Part shown: one piece after another, positions 11,769 through 23,688 of the stretch | How positions within the stretch are numbered: the first letter of the stretch is position 1 | Layout: each line of letters begins with the position of its first letter | Assembly (NCBI GenBank): GCA_038373885.1 | Contig: JAWZYV010000750.1 | Span: forward strand, 1-64,000 | Direction of reading: 5' to 3' | Origin: Cheiracanthium punctorium | Lineage: Eukaryota > Arthropoda > Arachnida > Araneae > Cheiracanthiidae | Length of the DNA: 64,000 nucleotides | The notes under the pieces: generated by a model | What the model was told of the DNA's origin: nothing | The model's input: only the letters and a program-made list of their open reading frames with translations | Database searches by the model: none | Position numbers and translations under genes: made by a program

Positions 11769-12744
11769 AGTACTAACGTTTCAAAATGTATGAAAAGACA
11801 TAATTGGTGACAGTTCCAGTCATTAAATTACTATAAAAATACTCTTGGAGGAACGAATAATAATATTCTCTTCTCCAAAAAACTACTGCATTGAATGATA
11901 ATGTGTTTTACAAATTAATACAGAAGAAATGCTTCTTAATTGTAGCTGCTGTGGGGTAAATGTACCAAAGTTAGCAACCTGGTGTTTTATGGTACGGATG
12001 CATTATTTAATACGTGCCCTTACTTACAACAGTAACAATGGTACAAAACAGGAAATGACTAAAATGTGCTTTAGCCCACTGCATGGCAACTTTTTTCTTT
12101 TTATGTGCGATAAACGCGCCGAGTATTGTAAATTCAATATTTTAAAGCTGTGAAAAGATTCGAAGGATCTTGCATTTTCACATGCATTGTTGTTTTGTAA
12201 TCTAGCTAATGAGTAACATAAGTAACCAGTAACAAATATGCGTGTTTCATTTGACGTCATTGAACTGTTAACTGGGATTTTTATGCATGTGTTATTGTTA
12301 TTACGCTAATGCTTCCGTCTAGCTGTTGCCGTTCACTGCATGGAAATATCATCGAATTTGGTACCGCATATGTTAGCATATTATATAAGTAGATATACTA
12401 TGGTAAATGTGATTAATCTGGTCACTACACATAATCACATCATGCTTGGGGTTTTACAGCCTCTGGTCAAACATATTTAGCAGCTTTCCAAAATTATGTT
12501 TATCATTGAGGATCTGAAAAGATTCCTGCTACCCATAAAGAAGGTAAAAAACCAAGTCAAGTAGTGTCACCAAGTAGAAAAATCTGCATTTCTGTAATAT
12601 TAAATACATTAGATTATGTTTCATTCAGCTTAAAATTCAATGACGTAGAATATATTTTATAATATGAAATTAACATATTGAAGTATAACTAAGCAATATT
12701 ATTTGTAAATACACTTAAAAATAGATATTTTAAATAATTTTTTT
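11769..12744. other. Intergenic DNA, nothing recognised
   Basis: No gene or clear element boundary. Short overlapping frames on both strands at 11929-12260 lack any domain. Confidence 0.45.
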
Positions 12745-12891
12745 TGTTTGTTCTGAAATTATTCAGCTGAATATGTAGGAATATTCGGCCAAATATCTGT
12801 TCAGTATTCAGCTTACCGAATTTCTGGCCTACCGAATATTAAGCACAACAGCCGAATACCGAATAGTGGCAAATATTCGTTACATCCCTAG
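12745..12891. mobile_element. hAT-like element end
   Basis: The right edge reads as the complement of CTAGGGATGTAACGAATATT, a terminus I associate with short hAT-derived repeats, preceded by several GAATATTCGG-type palindromic words. The left boundary is approximate and no target duplication was confirmed. Confidence 0.45.
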
Positions 12892-12929
12892 TGATTACAG
12901 AATTTTTTTTTTTTTTTAACTAACAAAAT

Positions 12930-13212
12930 TTTATTTTAGGAATGCACATTTAAAAGTTCATGCATTTTACTAATGGAATGTTTAAGTGTAATTATAATAC
13001 TTATGAGCACTGATCTCAGTACTTCTTTATGTATCTACTTATAATGTCTTGTGTAAAAATCTAGAGTGTTTTTTTTTTTTTTTTTTTTTTCCCATGCTGA
13101 CAGTTTGAATATAAAATTATTTTTGTTTTCCTATTACAAAGGCATAACTGTTAAGAGCTATTTTGAATAAAAACTGATTTTTCAGACGATTTTATTTTGC
13201 TTCATACTTCCA
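12930..13212 (+). repeat. Direct repeat, unit 1
   Basis: Shares long stretches with 13612-13932: AAAAGTTCATGCATTTTACT, GAGCACTGATCTCAGTACTT, a T run, CCCATGCTGACA, AACTGTTAAGAGCTATTTTG and CTTCATACTTCCAC. Function unknown; probably a segmental duplication of non-coding DNA. Confidence 0.8.
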
Positions 13213-13261
13213 CTTTTTTCTTTACATTATGCATTAAAAGTAGCATAAATTATCTGTTTAG

Positions 13262-13568
13262 TACATTAGACCATTGATAATCCAGATTAATTGTGACTGG
13301 ACCCTGTCCGAATTATCAAATTTTCCAGATTTTTGAAAATAACCCAAAAAGGTTGTTTGATTTTGTAACAAAAAGAGAACTTGGTATAACCATTAATAAT
13401 TCACTTTAGTGGTTAAGTAGTTAGAGCAGATAAAAAACCCATTAATCAATATGAACGTATAATATACACCAGTGAAAGAATATCCATTCATATATCACTT
13501 CAACTTTTTCTCCCCCACCAGAATTGTATCCTAATTTTTAATGTCCAGATTACCGATACTCTACTGTA
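13262..13568. mobile_element. pogo/Tigger-like MITE
   Basis: About 307 bp with opposed ends TACATTAGACCATTGATAAT and the complement of TACAGTAGAGTATCGGTAAT, bounded by TA. The TCCAGATTA/TAATCTGGAC core is typical of Tigger termini. No transposase remains. It sits between the two direct repeats. Confidence 0.75.
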
Positions 13569-13611
13569 ATTATAGATTTGTTTGGTTTTTAAAAACTATA
13601 TGTAAAGTTTT

Positions 13612-13932
13612 CTTTGTAGGAATACATATGTAAAAGTTCATGCATTTTACTAATGGAGTATTTGAATATTTAAGTGTAATTAACACATATGAGCACTGAT
13701 CTCAGTACTTCTTTATGTATCTACTTATAATGTCAAGTGTAAAGTGTTTTTTTTTTTTTTTTTCCCATGCTGACATAAAATTATTTTTATTATTCCGTTA
13801 TAAAGGCTTAGTAACAAAAATTATTTTATGTCATTATTGTTATGCCCCATTATAAAGGCGTAACTGTTAAGAGCTATTTTGAGTAAAAACTGTGATTTTT
13901 CAAAAGATATTTTGTGCTTCATACTTCCACAA
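13612..13932 (+). repeat. Direct repeat, unit 2
   Basis: Second copy of 12930-13212, with a small internal re-duplication of the TTATAAAGGC segment (about 13798-13860). Confidence 0.8.
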
Positions 13933-15825
13933 AGAAAAATAAAGCTCGAAACAATTCTACCGCATATTAAAGCAAATAATTAAATTGTACTAATTTTCAA
14001 ATTGAATTGTCAATGCATTAGTAAATATAGCAGATTTCACTGATTTCAATGCGTTTAAAAATTTTATTATCTCAAGGTTCTACTAATTCTTCAATGCATA
14101 AGATACACACACACACCAAAAAAAAAAAGAGAGAGAGAGAGAGAAAGAAATTTACTATAAAAACTTGAGACTGTTAGGCTGTGCCTTCATAATTCTTTTA
14201 TTATTGTTATTAAAAATATTATCATTATTCATTTTTAATATTAAGCTGGTTACTTGAAATGAATAGCAGTTGTTTAGTATGGACAGGTACGTATCCAGAA
14301 AAACATTTTGGAGTGGGTCTAAACGGTAAAAAAGGCAGAATTTTTCACAAAAAGACTATCATTTCCAATTTAGTATCAAAAATCAAGATTTGGGGGGGGA
14401 GGCAGATCCCCCCCCCCTAAGTCAAATGCGTCCTTTAGTATGGAATATTGAAAATTTATAATCATTTAATCATTGTGAAAGGCGATAGTTTTTCAAATTA
14501 TATCATTTGCGTAGAGGATGGTATTTAATGATTTTTGGAAGTACTAAAATATATCGGTAAATCAGTTCCAAAAAATAATCTGGAAGTGGCAAGGTATCCC
14601 CCCCCCCCACTTTACACACACACACATACACTTTTTCCATTCAGCTTATATGTGCTTCCACCTTTTTTTTTTTTTTTAATTCACTTTCAAGTTGGGTGCT
14701 CAAAACCTTTTCATATAACCAAATTTCCATGTTGTGACTCATCCCCAAAAAGGAAACCTAAAGTAACCTTAATATTAATTGACAATCCCTTTGTAAATGC
14801 TAAGTGATGGCACATACACACATATCGTGTTATTTTGATGCGCACAATTTTTTTAAGTGGTCAAAAAAGAGAAAAGCAAGAGATCCATAACATAATCCCA
14901 GTCAAATTGACATTGTTGATAATCATAGATGAAAAAATATAGTTTTTCTTGAAAGCTAGATCTCAAAACCAATAAGACATAAATGATCTAAGGCAGCGGT
15001 TCACAACCTTTTAAAATTGAGACCCCCAACAAAAGAGAACCTATGATGGTAGCCCCAGCCCCTCACATTTCTCAGCATGCATACAGATTTTTATTCTTCA
15101 ACAATGAACATTAAGTCGCCTTTTCTTCAACATAATGTTATTGGTAAAGTTTGAATAAATATTTTAAGCAAAAATAGATATGTTTTGGAATCTTAGTCAT
15201 GGTAAAAGTACATGTGATGGAGTGTTAGAGTTGGCAATAAAATGTCTTGTGACTGGGGGAAATCTACAGAGAGCTAGTTGCTCAGGATCGTATTTTGAGT
15301 GCACAAGATTTATTTGAATTTGCTGCAACAAACAGAGAATTTGCCCACTATCATCTCAGATGAATTAAATCCTGAATCGAATTCGAATATAAAATAGTTG
15401 GATCAAATATGAAATAGTTTAATATTAATAGAAGCAACTAAAGAAATGCCCCCTTTTTTTAATCTTTCGATTTAAAAAAATGTTTAGTGTGGATAATAGT
15501 GACCACTGAACTTGCTTCGCAACATAAGGATTATGCCATGATTGCAGCTATGCTTTTGGATTGCAAACATATGTAGGAATGCAAATTGTTTTTTTCAAGA
15601 TTTCACCACCACAAACTTGGCAATATATTTCAATTGTTCTAATAAGCAAGTACCAAAAAACCCTCTTAGTAAAGTAGACAGGTCTCATTTCCTAAAAATA
15701 CTTATGAAATAACTAATGGTATTTAGACATATGAATGTTATCCAAGAAAAGTTTTATGTAGTTGTGAAAATGTGTGATGGATTAGAAAAGTGTCCAAGAA
15801 ATGTGAGAAAGAAAGACATGCTTAA
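13933..15825. other. Intergenic DNA with a microsatellite and a hAT terminus
   Basis: An (AC)n/(AG)n microsatellite lies at about 14106-14146. CAGCGGTTCACAACCTTTT at 14994-15012 matches the common hAT terminus of SPIN-type elements and is followed by GAGACCCC; its partner end was not found. G- and C-runs near 14391-14417 and 14600 look like other miniature-element ends. No gene is supported. Confidence 0.45.
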
Positions 15826-16228
15826 CCCTTTGAGGCGCAACCCTTTCCCAATGCTGAAAAAAGGGCAGCCGGCACAGCCAGCTGTCGTCAAAAAAGTGTG
15901 TCTAGATCTGTGAACGTTTCGATCGTACGCCATCTTGCTGGTAGTTAAGTCGAGCGATGGCAACGGCTGCCCTTTTTTCAGCATTGAGCAATCATCCAGC
16001 TGTTCTTCGCATTCTTCCATTTTTCAGCAGATGTCAGTGCTGTTAAAAGGAATCGCTACCATTTTTTTTTTTTTTTCGGGAAATGACGTGCTAAAATGTA
16101 AAAGATTCTCGTGGACCTATGTCACCCGCAACTATTTTTATAGAAATCAAATCGATTCTTCGTGACTGGCAATAGTCAAAACGTCAGAGTTGGGTGTTCC
16201 CAGAGCGGGATCACTGCGCCTTAAAGGG
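15826..16228. mobile_element. piggyBac-like MITE with internal perfect hairpin
   Basis: Left end TTAA (15822-15825) then CCCTTTGAGGCGCA; right end is the complement of CCCTTTAAGGCGCA. CCCTTT ends next to TTAA fit piggyBac elements; the right TTAA is degraded to CTAA. Inside, 15849-15871 and 15964-15986 are a perfect 23-bp inverted repeat (beginning CAATGCTGAAAAAAGGGCAG). No transposase is encoded. Confidence 0.65.
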
Positions 16229-17106
16229 CCTAAGTGTAACCTAGCCAATAAATATACTTTTTCTTTTATGTATAAAATTTGATAATCTTCATTTATTTTC
16301 TATGCCTAATGAGTTCTTGTACAATTTTGCGGTAAACTCAAAAGCAGCATTATTTGTACTTGTACTTTTTTTGGCTTGTAAAATAGGTTTAGCTGTTCAG
16401 TGAAGTTTTCCGAAACCTAGTTAAAACACTCAGAAGATATATTGGCTGAAATATTGGGATCAAGCATCGCATCCTCTGGATGCGCGAGTGATTATCCATC
16501 CATCCATCCTCTTCTAGATCTAGAGACATTTGCCCTGTTGTACTGCAAGAAAGAAGAAAATTCCTATTGAAGAGTCTCCGAGAAAGATGTGATCTGTGAT
16601 CCATAGGCGTAGAGTTATATGGGCCCGTGGGGCTCGAGTCCCCCCAATAAATTGTGAATAGGGGCTGAGCCCACCCAATAATTTACCACTAAATACAGAA
16701 AACTAATTTATACTAACATAAAAAGAAAGTATTTCACGCCATTTACAAACGTTTAAAAAAACCTTTACTTTTAAAAATTTTCTTCTTTTGATTTCAATCA
16801 TGATTTAGTATTCATTGTGACGCCACGTAACACACAATGTTACAATAAGCTGCCCTCGCCAGGCTCTGGTTAATTAAAATCAGATTATGCAATGTAAAGT
16901 ATGAAATGAAGAAAAGTTCAGATGTGTCTAAAATGCACTATCTCATCGAAAATGTTTTTTTTTTCCCCTCCTTTGGATTTTTTACTTTGCTTTTTTTTTT
17001 AACTTATAACATGGTAGGAAGATACTAACATGGATACTTACCTTACACAGGTGTAGAATTCTATGGATCCATAGAGCTCGAGCGCCTCCAATAATTTACA
17101 CTTAAG
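16229..17106. other. Non-coding DNA with repeated C-run motifs
   Basis: A motif of GGCGTAGA/GTGTAGA, GAGCTCGAG-like words and CCAATAATTTA occurs at about 16606-16690 and again at 17048-17100, suggesting remnants of one short repeat family. No gene is supported. Confidence 0.4.
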
Positions 17107-17227
17107 TCATAGCTGTCAACTACTGCGGAAAATAAATAACCACTTTTTGTAAACAGTATATATTTTAAGCCAAAAAATCATGTAGAAAAAGTGGTTAATT
17201 ATATTCTGTAGTAGTTGGCAGCTATGA
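17107..17227. mobile_element. Short palindromic MITE
   Basis: Opposed arms of about 42 bp: TCATAGCTGTCAACTACTGC at the left and its near-complement ending GTAGTTGGCAGCTATGA at the right, with a loop of about 35 bp. Superfamily not assigned. Confidence 0.65.
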
Positions 17228-17248
17228 GTAAGTTATATGTACGTGAAT

Positions 17249-17429
17249 CCGTGGCGTAGCCTGAAATTTTTCATGGAAGGGGGATGGGGGGGGGTTACGA
17301 CTTCTGCAACTCACATATATGTATACGGGTGTATGATAAGGGAGTGAAGAATATACATTTTGTATGGCAAAAAACTCCTCATGGGCAGTTATGACACCCC
17401 TAACACCCCCCCCCTTGGCTACGCCACTG
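17249..17429. mobile_element. hAT-type MITE (GTGGCGTAGCC ends)
   Basis: Ends CCGTGGCGTAGCC and GGCTACGCCACTG are inverted repeats; the 8-bp flanks ACGTGAAT and ATGTGAAT agree at seven positions. Internal G- and C-runs pair with each other. No coding content. Confidence 0.7.
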
Positions 17430-20246
17430 ATGTGAATATATGTGGTTATGGGGCCCGGCCCCCCCCCCAATAATTTTTAAAACTTTACGCTTATGCTGTG
17501 ATCTCTCTACGTGAGTGCAATGATTTTTAAAAATTAATTTATGAATATACCTTTTGCGTGTATTTGTAAGTAATAAATATTTACTTAAAAGGTTTTTATT
17601 CATTAAATGTGTGAGAAGAATGCTAAAAACTAGTTTGTTTGTATATTAGCTTATAGTGTAATATTGACTCATTTATAACAAATTAAGTACGCCCTAAAAG
17701 CACAGATGGTCCATGCACAGTGTGTCTGACAAATGACAGGATCACTGTGACACTTTTAATTTTCTGATTATAATTTTTTTAATGTTCTAACATTGATATC
17801 TAAACTTGTTTTTTTTTTCCTTCTTTCTGCCACCCAAGGCTTAACCAAGCGGAAGGGGGGATCGTGTAGGTTTGATCCCCCCCCCCCTCCTTCGAAATTT
17901 TTGTCAATTTATTAGTAGTTTGTTTATTCATTTTGTTCTGGAGATCAATTATAGGTTAAAAAATTTTAGTACTACGTATCCCCCCCCCCACACACATTTT
18001 TTTTTTCTGGCTATGTCCTTGCACACCCCTATACTTAACTCTTAATATTGTAACTGTTGCCTTAGACTCAGCTGCAAAAATTACTAATATTTAAACCATT
18101 TTCTTCCAAAAATTTTAATGAAAATGTTGTTAATTGCATTAACCCTCGTACGCCCATCAGAATCATGTGTTTCATGATTAGACACGTTTGAACATGACAA
18201 AAATTTTGTTATTCAAACAAAGGATTGCTTGTTTAAATGGGTATTACAATTCCATCATCATTATAGCTATAATGAAAGGTTAAATCCATTTTTTTTTTCC
18301 ACCCACGATTTGAATGTTTCAAAGGGTAGAGTCCCATGCCCTTTTGACTTGTCACTGTCCTGTGCAACATGACCTTGCACATATTGGTGATACGAACAAT
18401 CCTCAATGAGAAAGCCCATTTGTGTCTCAGGCAAAGGAGATCGTACTAAAGGAATTAGGGTTATTGTTTGCTGTATGGACTTTAGTGTATGGTGGAACAC
18501 TGGCGTGTCAGAGTCCTTGTTGTGAGGCGTTTTTCTCATCTTTCTGATAAGTTTTCTAGACCCTTTCACGTTGAGAATAGAAAAAAAAAAATCAATAAAG
18601 GTTAAAAAGTAAAGTGACCGGACGTCCTGCTTTTGGCGGGACAGTCCTGATTTTTACCTATATGTCCTGCTGTCTCCACAGTACCCTAAAATGTCCCGCT
18701 TTTCCATTCCTGTCCTGCTTTATGAAAATTAAATGTGAAATAAATTGCGAATAAATTCACATGAAAATGATTGTGTTATTTAGTAAGTTTTTTGTTATTT
18801 AACACCGGTTTTCTTTTATTGATGAAAATGTTTGTTTTATAATATGTATTAATAATGTAATAAAATTCCACCCGCGGGACGGATAAAACCTCCCGGCGGG
18901 CCGTAGTTTGCCCATCCCTGGTCTAGACGCTCGTGTTTTTTACTAATACGTTGTGCTGTCGAGTTGGTGTAGTAAAATTCGAATAGAGATTATGGCCTCA
19001 AGAAAGCACCTGTTGTGTAGAAGTATAGGAGAATTTTATTACTAAAATTCCAAAAAACATGCATGGTTCGCCTGCTGACAATGAAGACTCAAATCTACAG
19101 GAAGCTGGAAAAGCCATAGATGAACAGATCTTTCCACAAGCACAAGAGGAAAAGAAACGGAAGTAAATGCTCAATACTTCATTGTGTGTTTTTGTCATTG
19201 TGTGTTGATGAGCCTTATTATCTCATAGGTAAATCGAAACTTTGCCAAGGGCCCCCAATTTCAAATATTGCTCTGAAATATATTTTTTGTCAAAATTTTA
19301 TAAAAAATAAAACAAATTTCATAGAAGGGGACCCACAAATTCATCAATGCCCGGGCCTCCGTTGGTCATAATCTACTCATGTACCCAGATGTATGCTTTC
19401 TACCTGTCTTTTGTAAGATGAAAAGACAAAGTTTTGCAGCTCTGCTCTGCTGCTTTCTTAGATAATGAAAAAGTACAAATTAAAATTGTAAAGTATTTCA
19501 TTTAGTTTAAAAATAATTCATTGTGTGGTGGACCCTTTTCAACCACGGGTACCTACATTGTGGGCGGCCAGAACTTACGGTACGTTACATATCACCACAA
19601 GCTCGCTTAAATCTCTCAGAAAGCTCTCTTTTAGCTTATAAGTAAAAACTCTATAACCTTGAACTGCATGTACCCTCGCCTTTCCTCTAATGTTAGGTTG
19701 TGCTACGGTTTCACCATTCCCTCAATGCAGACAATGAGTTTTTATAACCTTAGTTTCACCTTGGAATAACCTCATTCATCTTAACTCGTGGCGTCACATT
19801 GACTGGAAACAGCGTACAGTCAAATTTTCTGACTACCTGCGCAGGAAGAGAGAGACGCCACAAAATTATACACCAAGATTCCACCCCCTTTCTTTTGAAG
19901 TTCTAAGCAATCCCAGGAACAATAGGATATATTCCAGCATATTTAATGAGCCGCTTTTTGTGATCTCTTGAAAATGGGAACATATGAACACGCCTTCTCC
20001 CTTGAAGACACCAATAAAGAACCTAGATTTTAAAAGCTGAGTTATTTTCATTTTGCTTTTACCAGGAAAAAAAAAAAAAAAAAAAGAGAGAGAGAAGAGA
20101 CGGATCTCCGTGCTGAATGATAAACCAGTTTTTAGCGCTATTCTCTAGAAATTTCAATTAAGATTGTTCTTCAAAAGCTCTGTAACAGAGAATATAAACC
20201 GTCTATACTATAGAAGCATATACCGCATATGAAGCGATGCGTACAA
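17430..20246. other. Non-coding DNA with several element fragments
   Basis: About 18607-18720 is a GTGACCGGACGTCC / GGGACAGTCC repeat also seen, diverged, near 42503, 60240 and 61626. 18898-18920 ends as the complement of CAGGGATGGGCAAACTACGG, a hAT terminus. 19211-19372 is a repeat shared with 41418-41590 (CCCCCAATTTCAAAT, ATAAAACAAATTTCATAGA). A 100-codon minus-strand frame at 18267-18569 has no recognisable domain and is not called. Confidence 0.45.
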
Positions 20247-21932
20247 TCTATATAAATAAAATTAGACTTTTGTCTGTACATTTCTTGGAATTCAAAAATT
20301 TTGCGATTTCTATCCGTTTCAAGCACCCGGGAATCCGATGCGACCCTCAAAAAAAAGTTTGTCTGTCTGTCATTCTGTCCGTGACGCTTTTTTTGTTTAA
20401 GCATCACGTAAAAACGACTGAAGCGAATGATATGAAATTGGGTGTCATTATAGGTGGTCACTCAACTTAAAACATAGGCGTCGAATTTTTAAAAAATCTT
20501 GATTAGATTTTCAGATTTTGCGAAAATCGTTTCAAACTGCGTAAATTTGTGTTCAAACATCACGCAAAAACGACTGAAGCGAATGATATGAAATTGGGTG
20601 TCATGATAGGTCAGTGGCGCACCCAGGATTTTAGTTTAGGGGGGGCTGGGCTACATACAAATACTGCTGAACTCTGTCATAGTTGCCTCGGTTAGTTACA
20701 ACTCTCTTATAATGCCAAAATATTCGGTACCACTTGACTGTCCCATAGAACACAAGCAATGCAACTCATTATAGAGTCATAAATAATTAACTGATCTTTT
20801 GAGCGATGTTGTAACTGTGTGTAAACAGTGTTTCACCTAACTGTAAGCATTTATTTAAAAACTTTTTAAAATAAATGTATTTTTGGGTTAGAAATAATTT
20901 GAAGACAATTAAAAAAAGAAAGAACTAAAAAAAAATTAATTCATTAGCGACAATTTTCATTTTATAACGCTTTTCACTTCTAACTTTCTACCTTTAGGGG
21001 GGGCTTCAGCCCCATAGCCCCCTCCGTGGGTGCGCCTATGTGATAGGTGGTCCCTCAACTCAAAACATAGGCGTCCAATTTTTTAAAAATCCTGATTAGA
21101 TTTTGAGATTTTGCGAAAATCATTTCAAACTGCGTAAATTTGTGTTCGCACATCACGTAATAACTGCAAAGGTGAAAAAATGATATTTGGTGAAATGATA
21201 GGGGGTCACTCACCTTAAACTATAAGCATCTAATTTTTAAAAAAATCGATCAGATTTCGAGATTTTGTGAAAATCGTTTAATACTGAGGGAATCTTCGTT
21301 CCCGCATTACGTAATAACGACTAAAGCGAATGATATGAAATTTGGTCACACGATCGATGGTTGCTCAACATAAACTATAGGAGTCCAATTTTTTAAACAT
21401 TTTTATTAGATTTTGAGATTTTGTGAAAATTCTCTCAAAATACGTTTATATTTCTTCAAACATCACGTAATTACGAATGATACGAAATTGAGTGATATGA
21501 TAGGTAGTTGCTAATCTTAATTTATAGGCGTTGAATTTTTAAAATGCTGAAAATTTGTTCCAGCATCATGAAATAAAGACTGCATGGAATGAAACGAATT
21601 TGGGTGACAGGATAGGTTGTCACTCAACTTAAATTCTAGGTTTCCAATTTTTCAAAAATGTTGATTAAATTTTGAGGTTTTGCGAAAATTATTTCAATAT
21701 GCGTAAATAATCGTTCGCGCATCACATAATTACGACTAAAGCGAATGAAATGATATTAGTTAGTTACTCTCTAACCTGTAATATTTTAACAATACATGAA
21801 AATTATAACTTCGCTTTCTTTACTTTGGCAACATACTACATCCATTCTGTGTACTCCTACAATGCTGACGAAAGTTCTTGCTTTTTGGAAATTTTCATTC
21901 ACTAACCCGTCGCGGACGGGTACTTCAGCTAG
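20247..21932 (+). mobile_element. Non-autonomous Helitron with 160-bp satellite body
   Basis: Starts TCTATATAAATAAAATTAGA after an A and ends in a 6-bp GC hairpin (CCCGTC-GCG-GACGGG, 21906-21920), then CTAG (21929-21932) before T. This is the Helitron pattern of insertion between A and T without target duplication. The interior from about 20400 is a diverged tandem array of about seven units with a period near 160 bp, recognisable by CATCACGTAATAACGACT and AGCGAATGATATGAAATT. A hAT-type element (20612-21040) has inserted into it. It encodes no Rep/helicase. Confidence 0.8.
20612..21040. mobile_element. hAT-type element inside the Helitron satellite
   Basis: 429 bp with ends CAGTGGCGCACCCAGG and CCGTGGGTGCGCCTATG and a perfect 8-bp duplication TGATAGGT at 20604-20611 and 21041-21048. 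The neighbouring satellite units show the undisturbed target, so the insertion is certain. No transposase is visible. Confidence 0.85.
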
Positions 21933-23688
21933 TACTTTATAAATGCAAAGAATGAAACGGCTATCTGAGCTATACATTTATAGTACTATATTGTATTGTA
22001 TTAATTTGGATGATCTCAAAAGTACGTTATAGGTGGTACTATACGTAGTAGGTAGTATACATCAGTGGTGCGCAAACTATTTTCATTTGCGACCCCCTAT
22101 TTTGTGTAAAATTTTGTCGCGACCCTTGGATAGGCAGTAGGCATTTTATTTAATTGACAACGAAGTTACATTGAAATTCTTTATGGGATTTGCTGTTATA
22201 GGGTGTTTTTAAAAGAGTGTCGTGACGTCATCGATTGAAATAATGCCTTTTTAAAATAGCGCACCAAACTAATAAACCATCATAAAAATGTTATAAAAGT
22301 TGTAACATCATAAAAATGAGTTAATGGATCAACTGGTATTTAAAGGAATACAAAATAAAAGTGAGAAAATCTAAGATTTTGAAAAAAAAAATGTTGGTGT
22401 TAAAATTAAAATTCTATAATTACAATAAATTTTATTTATACATGAAGAGTAAAAGAATTATTATTGAAACTAGTTAGTATGTAAAACTACTATTTATTTT
22501 CCTTTGAATACTAAATAATAATAATTATTAATTAGTTATGTGAGCTCTCTGAAGAGAAAAAAAAATTCATTGAAATATTAATTACATATTGAGTTTTCCA
22601 AATGGAGTTAATAATATTAGAGAAATAAAGGCTTAATTTTAATTAGAAATAGCTATCAAAATGCTAGAGATCATCAGAATATGACACGAAATACTTAAAG
22701 AAAAAGTTAGGGTGGAGTTTTACCAAAAAATACTTAATTAATTATTTTTTAATTCGAAGTCTTAACAATTTTTAATTATTAATTATAGCAAAATAAATTA
22801 CAGAAAAAAAGTGTATAATAATCTTATTATTTTTAAAAATGAAATGAAAGAAAACGACAGTAACACAAAGTCCATCTCGCGAAAGAGCAACGGTGGGAAT
22901 CAAACTCAAGACGTCTGGACACAAACCAGATGCGGAACGTACTAGCTAGCTATCTAGACACAAACTGGTTTACGTTATAAGTTAAGTTGTACAGATCTTA
23001 TCACAGATATACGCGACATCTCGGATAGCTGAGAGCCAAAAGCAAAAAGAAATAGAAATATTATTAAAAGAGTGACTAATTAGAACATAAGGGATAACAT
23101 ATTCAAAAGGAGAGATGACGGAATTATTATTATTATGTGTGTATGAAATCATGGATTGAGATTGATCGCCGTGTCATTTCCCTTTAGATTTTTTAGGTCA
23201 ATTGTTTGCATCAATTTTGTCCAGAGCATATTTATTTATAACAATTTGGAAGACTGTGATAAAAATTAATGATTAATTGAACAAAAAAAAAAAAAAATTA
23301 GAGCCTACTTATCCTTAAAAAATATTTTCTTAGGCCATCCTACTCTCTCACTTTCGCGTCCGCTAATAGCACTGTATTAATACTCCCTGCCTTGTTACCA
23401 CGTCAACGAAGATGATTTACGTATTTATACGCGGGAGTTAAATAGTCTCCTCTTTAAACTGGATTAAATAAAAATTTAAAAAAACGAGTTTTCCTAAATA
23501 ATCGGGCGACGCTAGTCATAGAATTTAGCACCAATTAAAATCATATATTAATTTTAAAAAATCGTAAGAGCGGATTCCGAGATCCAAATGGCACAGATTT
23601 TTAACCCCCAAACGAGCTGTAAATAAAGGTGTCGCAGTATTTGGACAGCTGGTTGGTTGGTGTAGACTGCATCACTTGTAGAACTTTC
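21933..23688. other. AT-rich intergenic DNA
   Basis: CAGTGGTGCGCAAACTA at 22063-22079 followed by GCGACCCCC is a hAT-type terminus without a visible partner. No gene is supported. A tRNA-like stretch at 22891-22954 is listed separately. Confidence 0.45.
22891..22954 (-). repeat. tRNA-derived sequence, possible SINE head
   Basis: On the minus strand it contains an A-box-like TAGCTAGCTAGTACG, a perfect 5-bp anticodon-type stem around a 7-nt loop (TCTGG-TTTGTGT-CCAGA, 22914-22930) and a B-box-like GAGTTTGATTCCC. The acceptor stem does not close and the D arm is poor. I read it as a decayed tRNA or SINE head, not a functional tRNA gene. Confidence 0.35.

Noticed and set aside
14535..14807. 90-codon frame rich in P and F
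   Set aside because: Produced by C-run, AC-microsatellite and T-run sequence; not a gene.
18267..18569. Minus-strand frame of 100 codons
   Set aside because: No recognisable domain, no splice or promoter context, and located among transposon fragments.
22891..22954. Functional tRNA gene
   Set aside because: The anticodon-type stem is good, but the acceptor stem does not close and the D arm is degraded; kept only as a tRNA-derived remnant.
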